Shown: positions 6,421 to 13,234, numbered from the stretch's first letter. The stretch: 17,412 bases of DNA from Muribaculum sp. (GCA_023663505.1 JAMPHH010000064.1:1-17412); one strand, 5' to 3'. The notes: a model not told the origin generated them from the sequence alone. A program made the numbers and translations.

Positions 6421-6540
6421 AACCATGCCTTTCCGCAACCTGCGAACTTCATGCGTGTTTTACGCATTGTGCAGGCACAATATTCGCAAAACGAATAAAT
6501 TCGTTCGTGAAAAATCTATGATTTTTCAATCTACTTCTCC
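6421..6540 (-). repeat. Structured dispersed repeat, copy 1 (before uppS)
   Basis: About 65 nt (6421-6485) nearly match 16876-16945, differing by a few single-base changes; the flanking GAAAAATC/GATTTTTC hairpin (6509-6527) also has its counterpart at 16949-16966. On minus the element holds this hairpin, an ATGCGT/ACGCAT hairpin, a CCTGC/GCAGG outer pairing, and ends GCGGAAAGGCATGGTT at the gene start. Copy 1 carries an extra segment with the inverted repeat ACGAAT/ATTCGT (6490-6503). It has no coding capacity I can support and resembles a small non-autonomous or REP-like element. Confidence 0.7.
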
Positions 6541-6553
6541 CGCCTTAACGCTA

Positions 6554-6585
6554 AGGGGCGGAGTAGGTTACGCCTGTCCGCCCCT
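6554..6585. promoter_or_regulatory. GC-rich stem-loop between frr and uppS
   Basis: AGGGGCGGA (6554-6562) pairs with TCCGCCCCT (6577-6585) over a 14-nt loop. CCGCC just upstream (about 6540-6544) could compete for the same GGCGG, giving a mutually exclusive hairpin. On minus no T-run follows, so an attenuator or mRNA-processing structure is as likely as a terminator. Confidence 0.4.
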
Positions 6586-6616
6586 GAAATTTCTTATAAT
6601 ATAGCTAATATTAGGT

Positions 6617-6633
6617 AACTGTCCGTGACAGTT
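6617..6633. repeat. Short palindrome after frr
   Basis: AACTGTC (6617-6623) pairs with GACAGTT (6627-6633) around CGT, and a second TGACAGTT follows at 6641-6648. It lies directly after the frr stop and could be a weak transcript-end structure. The 6439-6653 gap otherwise holds only the repeat and the hairpin at 6554-6585. Confidence 0.4.
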
Positions 6634-6653
6634 TTGTCTGTGACAGTTCAGCT

Positions 6654-7205
6654 TTACACTGTCATGATCTCCTTAGACTTGGTCTCCATCACGGCATCTA
6701 TGTCCTTGACATACTTGTCTGTCAGCTTTTGAAGCTCGTCCTCGAGCTGCTTGATCTCGTCCTCGGAAATCTCTGTCTTTGCCAGCTTCTTGAAAGCGTC
6801 ATTGCCGTCCCTGCGGACATTGCGCACCGCTACCTTGGCGTCCTCCGCCTTCTTCTTGACGTCCTTTGCCAGTTCCTTTCTGCGCTCCTCCGTGAGCTCG
6901 GGGAACACCAGACGAATCACATTGCCGTCATTGGAGGGATTGATGCCGATATCGGAGGTGAGAATCGCCTTCTCAATCTTGCCAATCATACTCTTATCCC
7001 ATGGCGCGATCTGGATAATACGCGCCTCGGGCACGGTCACGTTGCCCACCTGTTGAATCGGTGTGGGCGTCCCATAATAATCCACCCTAATCTTGTCAAG
7101 CACATGGGGATTCGCGCGACCCGCGCGGATGCTCGCATAGTCCTGCTCCAGATAGTCAATCGCCTTCTTCATTTTGTCATCATATTGTTGTAACCTTGCG
7201 TCCAT
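6654..7205 (-). CDS. frr: Ribosome recycling factor
   Basis: RRF, with EF-G, splits the post-termination ribosome in the cytoplasm. The 183-residue protein has the normal length of the family and its hallmarks: DYASIRAGRANPHVLDKIRV (about residues 24-43), YYGTPTPIQQVGNVTVPEAR, APWDKSMIGKIEKAI, and a charged helical C-terminal half with LVFPELTEERRKEL and VAVRNVRRDGND. GGGGAGG ends 4 nt before ATG 7205. It follows pyrH by 122 nt; that gap contains two copies of a short ATGATTCCCGC sequence and TTGACT segments but no promoter I would call. Confidence 0.97.
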   Translation of the reverse strand: MDARLQQYDDKMKKAIDYLEQDYASIRAGRANPHVLDKIRVDYYGTPTPIQQVGNVTVPEARIIQIAPWDKSMIGKIEKAILTSDIGINPSNDGNVIRLVFPELTEERRKELAKDVKKKAEDAKVAVRNVRRDGNDAFKKLAKTEISEDEIKQLEDELQKLTDKYVKDIDAVMETKSKEIMTV

Positions 7206-7327
7206 ATGTCCTCCCCTTCCCCTGCGGGAATCATAGTCAACAACCCCGCTGCAAGCACCGGCACAAAGTCAACTATGTTGGCTTGGCTCATTGCTCGCGG
7301 GAATCATGCACTGATGTATATCGGTAA

Positions 7328-8023
7328 CTACACGGTAACCTTTGTCCCGTTAAAATCACCCTTTACGGTATTGATAATACTGTTCTCGTCATTCAGGCGG
7401 AACACCCACATAGGGATTTTATTGTCTCTGGCGAGAATAGACGCTGTCAGATCCACCACCTGAAGATTCTTGGCAATGACCTCGTCAATGCTCACCTCAG
7501 CATATTTCTTGGCATCAGGGTTCTTGGCAGGGTCAGCGTCATACACCCCGTCAATGGATTTCGCCAAGAGAATCACGTCTGCGTCCACCTCCGCGGCGCG
7601 CAGCACCACGCCAGTGTCCGTGGAAAAATATGGATGACCCGTTCCTCCCGCAAAAAAGACCACCATATTTCGCTCAAAATACCCGTTGGCCCTGTCCTTC
7701 GAGAACAGCTTGGTAAAGGAGCCGCACTCGAATGGCGTGAGAATATTGGTCTCCATCCCCACCGAGCGAAAAATCTCCGAAACATAGATACAGTTCATCA
7801 CCGTGGCAAGCATCCCGATCTGATCCGCCTTGGTGCGGTCAATGTTCTCGCTTGAGCGTCCGCGCCAGAAATTGCCGCCGCCAATGACAATCCCCACCTG
7901 AATGCCGTCATCCACAAGCTCCTTCACCTGAACTGCCACCTTCTTGACAGTCGCCTCGTCAAACCCGGTCTTCTTGTCTCCCGCAAGAGCCTCGCCGGAA
8001 AGCTTCAATAAAATCCTGCGCAT
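7328..8023 (-). CDS. pyrH: UMP kinase
   Basis: PyrH phosphorylates UMP to UDP with ATP as a cytoplasmic hexamer. The 231-residue protein shows the amino-acid-kinase fold motifs RILLKLSGEAL at the N-terminus, VIGGGNFWRG, the UMP-contacting DQIGMLATVMN, FFAGGTGHPYFSTDTG and LLAKSIDGVYDADP. Length is typical (about 235-240). A purine-rich GGGGGAAT site precedes ATG 8023. It is 22 nt after the bactofilin gene and starts the conserved pyrH-frr-uppS-cdsA-dxr-rseP order. In many Firmicutes rpsB-tsf precede pyrH; here a bactofilin and a deacetylase do. Confidence 0.97.
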   Translation of the reverse strand: MRRILLKLSGEALAGDKKTGFDEATVKKVAVQVKELVDDGIQVGIVIGGGNFWRGRSSENIDRTKADQIGMLATVMNCIYVSEIFRSVGMETNILTPFECGSFTKLFSKDRANGYFERNMVVFFAGGTGHPYFSTDTGVVLRAAEVDADVILLAKSIDGVYDADPAKNPDAKKYAEVSIDEVIAKNLQVVDLTASILARDNKIPMWVFRLNDENSIINTVKGDFNGTKVTV

Positions 8024-8045
8024 AGCATTCCCCCGCTATTATTCA

Positions 8046-9767
8046 TTACTTGCCGCTATTGCTGCCGTTGCTGTCGTTAGCCTTATTATCTTTATTATCT
8101 TTATTGTCCTTGTTATCCTTATTCTTCTTGTTGTTCTTGTTCTCAGTCTTGTAGCTGTCAAAGAAGCTTGTAGGGCTGACATCGGCATAGCACTGTGAGC
8201 ACATACCCTCGATAACCGCACCATTGTTGATCTGTACGGATTTAGACTTGATGTTGCCCATCACGATCGCGGAGGCGTCCAGAACCACAGGTCCCTGCAC
8301 ATCAATATCACCCTTTACAGCACCTGCGATAGCAGCGCTCTTAGCAGTGATGTTGCCGATGATCACAGAGCTGTCACCAATCTTTACAGCACCCTCGCTG
8401 ACAATCTCGCCATTGATCTTAGCGCCCTCGGCATAAACCTCGGCAGCCTTGGAATTGCCGTTGATATGACCCGTGATGTTCAGCTTGCCCATGATGTCAA
8501 TATTGCCGTCCACCACGCCGATCACATCCACGGAGCCCTCGGAGACAATGTCTCCGCGAATCTGCATTCCTGCCGTGATAATACCTGTCTCGTCCATCGC
8601 CTCTTTGCTTGCATAACCATAACCATCCATTTTTTCTTCTTCTCCTTTACTCTCTTTGTTCTCTTGTTCTTTTGTATAATCTTGTAGGTCTTTTTCCTCT
8701 GTCAGTGCCTCTGCAAAGGCTTCGCTGTACTCCTCCACAAAGGCGTTCCCGGGCAGCTCGTCCGCTGTCATCTGTTGCTCTGGCTCGGTGGCAATGCTTT
8801 CCTCCGCTGACTGCTGCTCCAACCCTGCTGTCAGGCTTTCTCCGAAAGACATCTGCTCCGGTTCAGCGACAATATTTTCTTCCACCAATTGCTGCTCCAC
8901 CTCGGCAGTGATAATCTCCTCCGCCGCCTGCTGTTCCGGCTCAGCCGTCAGGCTCTCCCCAAAGGACATCTGTTCGGGCTCGGCGGTAAAGCTTTCCTCC
9001 ACCGACATCTCTGCGGAGCTCTCGCCAAATACAATGCTCACGGAGGACGTGTTGGTATCCGCCTCATCCTGCTCTGCCGCAAGCTCCTCCGTCAGGCTCT
9101 CATCCACGTCTCCCGAATCGCCTTGCGCATCTCCAAAGGTAATGCTGACAGGCGGCAAATCCTCTGTCTCGTCCTCGATCTCCTCCGACATTTCCTCCTC
9201 AGCCGTCTCCTCGGGCACCTCCGACGCTTCCTCAGAGACAGTTTCCTTAGTCACAGCCTCCTCGACCGTTTCTTCAAGGACTGCTTCCTCAGCCGCAGCC
9301 TCCTCGACCGCTTCCTCAAGGACAGCCTCCTTGGTCGCAGCCTCCTCGACCGCTTCTTCAAGGACTGCCTCCTCAGCCGCAGCCTCCTCGACCGTTTCTT
9401 CAAGGACAGCCTCCTTGGTCGCAGCCTCCTCAAGAGTCTCCTTCTCGGACACACTCTCCTCAGCCGTTTCCTCTAAGGAGATGGAGTCGATCGACTCTAG
9501 CATATCCGCCAAGGATGCCCCAAATTCCGGCTCGGACTCCTTGGCATCTCCCGCGGCAGCTGACACATCCGGCTCGGCGGGAGCCATATCCTCCGGAAGC
9601 TGAACATCGTCGATATTTTTTAACATTTCCTCTAAGGAAATGTCCACAGACAATGCATCCGCTCCTTCGGAGGCAGACGTTTCCGCCGCATCCTCCAACA
9701 GCTCCGCAGGCATCAACTCATTGACCGCCTGGGACAAATCTTCTTTTAAATCTGAGAAAAATCCCAT
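8046..9767 (-). CDS. Bactofilin with long acidic repeat N-terminus (573 aa)
   Basis: The bactofilin (polymer-forming) domain is at about residues 393-525: repeated short beta turns such as MQIRGDIVSEG, VVDGNIDIMG, GHINGN, INGEIVSEG, IGNITAKS, VKGDIDVQG and MGNIKSKS build a right-handed beta helix that assembles filaments near the envelope. The first 390 residues are very acidic and low-complexity: a start motif MGFFSDLKEDLSQAVNEL, four 14-residue repeats (119-174), paired PPVSITFG/SSVSIVFG segments, and six 13-residue repeats (262-339). The tail (543-573) is rich in KDN repeats. Family members are usually 120-250 residues, so the N-terminus is an unusual addition. Met380 has its own AAGGAG at 11 nt and could start a 194-residue short form. 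GGAGG lies 10 nt before ATG 9767; the ATG directly follows the deacetylase TAA. Confidence 0.9.
   Translation of the reverse strand: MGFFSDLKEDLSQAVNELMPAELLEDAAETSASEGADALSVDISLEEMLKNIDDVQLPEDMAPAEPDVSAAAGDAKESEPEFGASLADMLESIDSISLEETAEESVSEKETLEEAATKEAVLEETVEEAAAEEAVLEEAVEEAATKEAVLEEAVEEAAAEEAVLEETVEEAVTKETVSEEASEVPEETAEEEMSEEIEDETEDLPPVSITFGDAQGDSGDVDESLTEELAAEQDEADTNTSSVSIVFGESSAEMSVEESFTAEPEQMSFGESLTAEPEQQAAEEIITAEVEQQLVEENIVAEPEQMSFGESLTAGLEQQSAEESIATEPEQQMTADELPGNAFVEEYSEAFAEALTEEKDLQDYTKEQENKESKGEEEKMDGYGYASKEAMDETGIITAGMQIRGDIVSEGSVDVIGVVDGNIDIMGKLNITGHINGNSKAAEVYAEGAKINGEIVSEGAVKIGDSSVIIGNITAKSAAIAGAVKGDIDVQGPVVLDASAIVMGNIKSKSVQINNGAVIEGMCSQCYADVSPTSFFDSYKTENKNNKKNKDNKDNKDNKDNKANDSNGSNSGK
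8751..8984 (-). repeat. Six 39-bp repeats in the bactofilin gene
   Basis: In-frame units of 13 codons covering residues 262-339, of the form AEPEQ followed by eight variable residues. Units 1 and 4 are identical at protein level (AEPEQMSFGESLT), which suggests block duplication of three units. Confidence 0.8.
9246..9413 (-). repeat. Four 42-bp repeats in the bactofilin gene
   Basis: In-frame 14-codon units, residues 119-174, of the form EAVLEE[TA]VEEA, ending alternately AAE and ATK or VTK. The alternation points to an 84-bp super-unit. All units are frame-preserving, so copy number can vary without breaking the protein. Confidence 0.85.
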
Positions 9768-10763
9768 TTACTCTGTACCTCCGTCATTATTTTCTCTATC
9801 AATATGTTGTATCGGAACAGTATCCTCGGTAATCGGCAAGATTGCCGTATCCTCCATCGCTAACACCTTCTCAATGATCTCGGGCAGCGCGTCCACCGTA
9901 GTCCTCTTGTCAGCGGAGTCATGCATCAAAACCACCGCCGTCCCCTTCTGTTCCAAATCGGACGTGCTGTTCTTCACCAGCGTGTCCACAGTCAGAAGTC
10001 TGGACCCCCCGTCTCCTGAGGAAATATTCCAGTCAAAAAAGACCATGTTCTGAGAGTCCAAATAATCCGCAAACTCCTGCATACTCACCTTGCTCACCGT
10101 GTTGGAGCTCCCGCCGGGGAATCTGTAAAACCTACAGGTCTCCCCTGTCAGCCCTTCCAGATAAGCACGCTGTCTCGTGAAATCTTCCTCAAAGCTCTCC
10201 ATGGAAGCATACAATTCAGAATACTTATGACTGTAAGAATGCATTCCCAGCGTATGTCCTTCCTCCACGATCCTGTGGATCATTTCCTGAGAGTGCTCGT
10301 CCTCCTTGCCCACTACGAAAAAGGTAGCCTTTATGTCATATTCCGCCAATATATCCAGAATCTCGCCCGTGTAGATGCTAGGACCGTCATCAAAGGTCAG
10401 ATAAACCTTATGCTGTGCCTCGCTTACAGGCTGTTCCCCGTCCTCAGACTCCTCAGAGGGCTTTACCTCCGCGCCCGAAGACCTTTCAGCATTCACGACG
10501 CCTCCCGCACCCACGCTGGCATAGAGCATGGGCGGCTCCCCGCCGGTCTCTGAAGCCTGCGAGTCACTCACCTGCTCCAGCAGAGCCAAACGCTCCGCCA
10601 TCTCGCTAATCCTGCGATTTAGACCATGCACCTGCACAAAGAGCGCCACGCAACATATCGACGGCGTTAATATCAAGGTAAGCAGCGTCACAATGATTAA
10701 GCGTTTCAGCCTTTGAACGCGTTTCTGTCTGGCAGAAGCGCTTCTTTTCCCCTCCTCAGACAT
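9768..10763 (-). CDS. Membrane-anchored polysaccharide deacetylase (NodB domain)
   Basis: From ATG 10763 the protein has 331 residues: a basic cytoplasmic start, one membrane helix at about 22-44 (LIIVTLLTLILTP), a short helical and acidic linker, then a NodB domain at 119-320. Catalytic motifs are present: TFDDGP (123-128, D125/D126), HSYSH (175-179, both metal-binding histidines), RFPGG (214-218) and LMHDS (H281). It should remove acetyl groups from a wall polymer, peptidoglycan or another glycan, outside the membrane. The frame is open upstream to 10922, but AAGGAG 9 nt before ATG 10763 and the basic-then-hydrophobic start support the shorter form. Its TAA directly precedes the bactofilin ATG, so the two are coupled and probably act together at the envelope. 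The substrate is not visible from sequence. Confidence 0.9.
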   Translation of the reverse strand: MSEEGKRSASARQKRVQRLKRLIIVTLLTLILTPSICCVALFVQVHGLNRRISEMAERLALLEQVSDSQASETGGEPPMLYASVGAGGVVNAERSSGAEVKPSEESEDGEQPVSEAQHKVYLTFDDGPSIYTGEILDILAEYDIKATFFVVGKEDEHSQEMIHRIVEEGHTLGMHSYSHKYSELYASMESFEEDFTRQRAYLEGLTGETCRFYRFPGGSSNTVSKVSMQEFADYLDSQNMVFFDWNISSGDGGSRLLTVDTLVKNSTSDLEQKGTAVVLMHDSADKRTTVDALPEIIEKVLAMEDTAILPITEDTVPIQHIDRENNDGGTE

Positions 10764-10799
10764 CTCATCACGCTCCTTACGATTCGATACTTCTGTAAC

Positions 10800-10808
10800 A
10801 GTATAGCA
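10800..10808 (-). promoter_or_regulatory. Extended -10 promoter of the deacetylase-bactofilin unit
   Basis: On minus, TGC-TATACT (10808-10800) is an extended -10 element about 37 nt upstream of ATG 10763. The -35 region (around TTTCCC) is poor, as is common for extended -10 promoters. Confidence 0.45.
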
Positions 10809-10853
10809 TATTCTTATCTTTGGGGAAAGTAAATTTATAAATTTTTTAAAAAT

Positions 10854-10882
10854 TTGCATATTTACCTGAGATATACTATAAT
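10854..10882 (+). promoter_or_regulatory. Promoter of aroF
   Basis: TTGCAT (10854-10859), 17 nt, TATAAT (10877-10882); start predicted near 10889, about 133 nt before the aroF ATG. An 8-bp inverted repeat TGAGATAT/ATATCTCA (10867-10874 with 10881-10888) spans the -10 and would be well placed as a repressor operator. Confidence 0.65.
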
Positions 10883-10936
10883 ATCTCACAGCGGCTGCCG
10901 CGCCATACGGCATCAACGCCATGTTTCAGCAAAGGA

Positions 10937-11001
10937 CCAAGCTGCCGCTTCCCGCCTGCGGGCATTCCCGCTTGGCAAATATCGTGTCTGCGCGCAGACA
11001 C
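10937..11001 (+). promoter_or_regulatory. Structured leader of aroF
   Basis: Two hairpins lie in the leader. CCAAGC/GCTTGG (10937-10942 with 10970-10975) encloses CCCGC/GCGGG (10951-10955 with 10958-10962). Next is a perfect 18-nt palindrome, GTGTCTGCGCGCAGACAC (10984-11001), directly before the ribosome site GGAAAGG. No T-run follows either hairpin, so control of translation is more plausible than attenuation. I see no known riboswitch or T-box motif. Confidence 0.5.
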
Positions 11002-11021
11002 CGGAAAGGCATGGTATCAAA

Positions 11022-12050
11022 ATGAGCTTTGAATTTATCAAAAAACTACCCACTCCGGAGGAGATCCGGAACCAATATGCCCTCCCCGCGAACCTTGTCG
11101 CCATCAAGGAACAGCGCGACGCCGAGATTCGCGACGTCATCACGGGCAAAAGCAATAAATTCCTTGTGATCGTCGGCCCCTGCTCCGCGGACAACGAGGA
11201 TTCCGTGTGCGATTACGTCAGACGCCTCGCCAAGATCAACGACCGCGTGAAGGACAAGCTGATCCTGATCCCCAGAATCTACACCAACAAGCCCCGCACC
11301 ACGGGCGAGGGCTACAAGGGTATGGTGCATCAGCCCGACCCCGAGCAGAAGCCGGACTTTCTGGCGGGACTGATCGCCATCCGCAAGATGCATATCCGCG
11401 CGTTGGAGGAGACGGGACTCTCCGCCGCGGACGAGATGCTCTACCCCGAGAACTGGCGTTATCTTTCCGACATTTTATCCTATGTGGCGATCGGCGCGCG
11501 CTCCGTGGAGGATCAGCAGCACAGGCTCACCGTCAGCGGCTTTGACGTGCCCGCGGGCATGAAAAACCCCACCAGCGGAGACTTTTCCGTGATGCTCAAC
11601 GCCGTATATGCCGCGCAGCACCCCCATTCCTTTATCTATCGGGGCTGGGAGGTCAACACCACAGGCAACGATATGGCGCACACGGTGCTTCGTGGCGCGA
11701 CCAACAAGCACGGGCAGAGCATTCCCAATTACCACTACGAGGACTTGAACCTTTTACTGGAGATGTATGATAAGCGGGATTTGAAGCACCCCGCCTGCGT
11801 CATCGACACCAATCACTCCAACTCCAACAAGCAGTTTGAGCAGCAGGTCCGCATCGCCAAGGAGATCATGCACAACCGCAAGCTCAACCCCGACATCCAC
11901 AAGCTCGTAAAGGGTCTGATGATCGAAAGCTATATCGTGGAGGGCTGCCAAAAGGTAGGCGGCGGCGTGTACGGCAAGTCCATCACCGACCCCTGCCTTG
12001 GTTGGGAGGATACCGAGCGGCTGATCTATGACTTGGCGGATTATGAGTAG
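11022..12050 (+). CDS. aroF: 3-deoxy-7-phosphoheptulonate (DAHP) synthase, class I
   Basis: This enzyme condenses phosphoenolpyruvate and erythrose 4-phosphate into DAHP, the entry to the shikimate and aromatic amino acid pathway. The 343-residue protein is of the E. coli AroF/G/H type (subclass I-alpha, about 350 residues): NQYALPANLVAIKEQRDAEI, VGPCSADN (51-58, metal-binding Cys54), IPRIYTNKPRTTGEGYKG, IGARSVEDQQHR, GDFSVMLNAV, RGWEVN, ATNKHGQSIPNYHYED, CVIDTNHSNSNK and GKSITDPCLGWEDTE. Subclass I-alpha enzymes are normally feedback-inhibited by an aromatic amino acid; which one cannot be read here. The frame is open back to 10854, but that extension lies on the promoter; ATG 11022 matches the family start, with GGAAAGG 12 nt before it. 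A 34-codon frame from ATG 10921 stops at a TGA overlapping this ATG. Confidence 0.95.
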   Translation: MSFEFIKKLPTPEEIRNQYALPANLVAIKEQRDAEIRDVITGKSNKFLVIVGPCSADNEDSVCDYVRRLAKINDRVKDKLILIPRIYTNKPRTTGEGYKGMVHQPDPEQKPDFLAGLIAIRKMHIRALEETGLSAADEMLYPENWRYLSDILSYVAIGARSVEDQQHRLTVSGFDVPAGMKNPTSGDFSVMLNAVYAAQHPHSFIYRGWEVNTTGNDMAHTVLRGATNKHGQSIPNYHYEDLNLLLEMYDKRDLKHPACVIDTNHSNSNKQFEQQVRIAKEIMHNRKLNPDIHKLVKGLMIESYIVEGCQKVGGGVYGKSITDPCLGWEDTERLIYDLADYE

Positions 12051-12056
12051 CATGCC

Positions 12057-12638
12057 CTAAAGCAGCTTCAAAAATCCCTGTAAAATGGAAGGATTCACAA
12101 AACTTTCCAATGCGCAGCCCGCGACCAGCACTGCGAGGATACCGACCAACAAAAGCACCCGACTTGAGAGGACGGGTGCTTTTGCCGTCCCCTCCTGATA
12201 ATAATTCTTCTTATATATCATTTGGTAGGTTCTCTCACACCACCGAAGCAGGGCATAAACCGCGGGCCCGTAGAGCAGATATTGGGGCATGGTTGACGCC
12301 AGCACCAGAATCACTCCCTTAAAGCCGAAGCGCAATAGCCCCGCCGCCACGAAGCTCCCCGCCGCAAAGCCATACCAACCCGCAAGCCCCGCGCAGACCG
12401 CAAGCCCCAGATATGTCGTGGAGACCGCTGCCAACACCGCAAACCCGACCATACGTTTGCGAAGCACAAACGCAAAAAGAGCACTGTTGTCCGGCATGGC
12501 TGCGGAGAGCTGACGCAATGTCTCCCCCGCCAACAGCCCCGTGCCGTCCAACAGAATGCTCCTTCCAAAATTCATTGTCAATATTCCGGCGGCAAAGCCC
12601 ACCAAAAAAATATACCCAAAAGGAAATCGTTCCCGCAT
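12057..12638 (-). CDS. SpoIIM-like integral membrane protein
   Basis: A 193-residue protein with about five hydrophobic helices (near 8-25, 65-85, 87-105, 108-133, 160-180). The central motif AGSFVAAGLLRFGFKG, then ASTMPQYLLYGPAVYALL, resembles the GFKG, then LPQNLL..PA stretch of B. subtilis SpoIIM, a membrane protein of the engulfment peptidoglycan-remodelling complex (SpoIID/M/P). The neighbourhood (Nudix hydrolase, aminotransferase) gives no sporulation context, so a SpoIIM paralogue is possible. The start at 12638 is preceded by AGGTGGGA, part of which lies in the hairpin at 12645-12676. It converges on aroF with a 6-nt gap, and a strong symmetrical terminator lies inside its 3' coding part (12151-12183). 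Confidence 0.7.
   Translation of the reverse strand: MRERFPFGYIFLVGFAAGILTMNFGRSILLDGTGLLAGETLRQLSAAMPDNSALFAFVLRKRMVGFAVLAAVSTTYLGLAVCAGLAGWYGFAAGSFVAAGLLRFGFKGVILVLASTMPQYLLYGPAVYALLRWCERTYQMIYKKNYYQEGTAKAPVLSSRVLLLVGILAVLVAGCALESFVNPSILQGFLKLL
12151..12183. terminator. Symmetrical terminator inside the spoIIM-like gene
   Basis: AAAAGCACCCG (12151-12161) pairs perfectly with CGGGTGCTTTT (12173-12183), 11 bp with an 11-nt loop. It is about 100 nt past the aroF stop and is the only good aroF terminator. It can also act on minus, about 110 nt before the end of the spoIIM-like gene. Confidence 0.75.
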
Positions 12639-12644
12639 TGTCCC

Positions 12645-12676
12645 ACCTGCCTCAAAGCATTATATGCATGGCAGGT
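12645..12676 (-). promoter_or_regulatory. Hairpin over the spoIIM-like ribosome site
   Basis: ACCTGCC (12645-12651) pairs with GGCAGGT (12670-12676), with an inner GCAT/ATGC (12657-12660 with 12664-12667). On minus the 3' arm ends in the AGGT of the ribosome site AGGTGGGA, so folding would partly hide it and could lower expression relative to the upstream Nudix gene. Confidence 0.5.
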
Positions 12677-12682
12677 ACGGCT

Positions 12683-13225
12683 TTAGTCCTCCCGACCGAA
12701 TTTCGTGGCGTAGGTCAAGATACCGCAGATCGTCTTGGAATCCTGTATCTTTCCCTCAAATATCATCTGCATCAGGTCCTCCAGCGCCCAAGCCTCCACA
12801 TTCAGCAGCTCATCTTCGTCTAAATGCTGTTTGCCGGGCCGCAAGTCTCTCGCCAGATAGATGTCAATCTTCTCGTTGCAGAACGCGACCGTTGTATATA
12901 TGGAGTTAAGGAGCTCCAGCTCGTCACACAGATACCCTGTCTCCTCCTCCAATTCCCTTGCCGCCGCCTTGATCGTGGGTTCCTCCCTGCCGTTTAGCCC
13001 GCCCGCGGGGATCTCCAAGGTCTCCCGTTCCAAGGCATTGCGGTACTGGCGCACCATCAAGAGCTTCCCGTCCCCGCGCACCGCCACCACTGCAGCCGCG
13101 CCCTTGTGGTCGATCAAATCCCACTTGGCGACATGACCGTTGGGAATCTGCATCGTGTCCTGATAATAGTCGATAATGGCGCCCTTCGCGATCAGGGTGC
13201 GCTCCAATCTCTTATATTCTTCCAT
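12683..13225 (-). CDS. nudF: Nudix hydrolase, ADP-ribose pyrophosphatase type
   Basis: A 180-residue protein with a perfect Nudix box: G76, five residues, E82, seven residues, R90-E91-L92-E93-E94-E95-T96-G97-Y98, where the glutamates bind the catalytic Mg ions. The N-terminal beta region and the segment MVRQYRNALERETLEIPAGG (57-76) are typical of ADP-sugar pyrophosphatases that split ADP-ribose into AMP and ribose 5-phosphate. GGGAGGAG lies directly before the ATG, and the gene starts 9 nt after the aspT stop, so the two form one operon. Substrate assignment within the Nudix family is by resemblance only. Confidence 0.88.
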   Translation of the reverse strand: MEEYKRLERTLIAKGAIIDYYQDTMQIPNGHVAKWDLIDHKGAAAVVAVRGDGKLLMVRQYRNALERETLEIPAGGLNGREEPTIKAAARELEEETGYLCDELELLNSIYTTVAFCNEKIDIYLARDLRPGKQHLDEDELLNVEAWALEDLMQMIFEGKIQDSKTICGILTYATKFGRED

Positions 13226-13234
13226 GTCTCCTCC

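Noticed and set aside
5731..6498. 255-codon plus-strand frame
   Set aside because: It is antisense to uppS, which has clear catalytic motifs.
7206..7327. Repeated ATGATTCCCGC and TTGACT pieces between frr and pyrH
   Set aside because: Only two short copies with no clear stem, promoter or frame; too weak to call an element.
8751..9413. Regular repeats considered as a CRISPR array
   Set aside because: Repeats are directly adjacent, in frame, without unique spacers and within a coding gene.
8788..9603. 271-codon serine-rich plus-strand frame
   Set aside because: It mirrors the acidic repeats of the bactofilin; Ser/Ala repetition is the reverse reading of Glu/Ala codons.
10854..11021. Long N-terminal extension of AroF from ATG 10854
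   Set aside because: The extension begins on the promoter -35, encodes leader hairpins and has no family similarity; ATG 11022 matches the normal start.
10889..11021. Riboswitch or T-box in the aroF leader
   Set aside because: No specifier stem, T-box consensus or known aptamer motif is visible and no T-run follows the hairpins.
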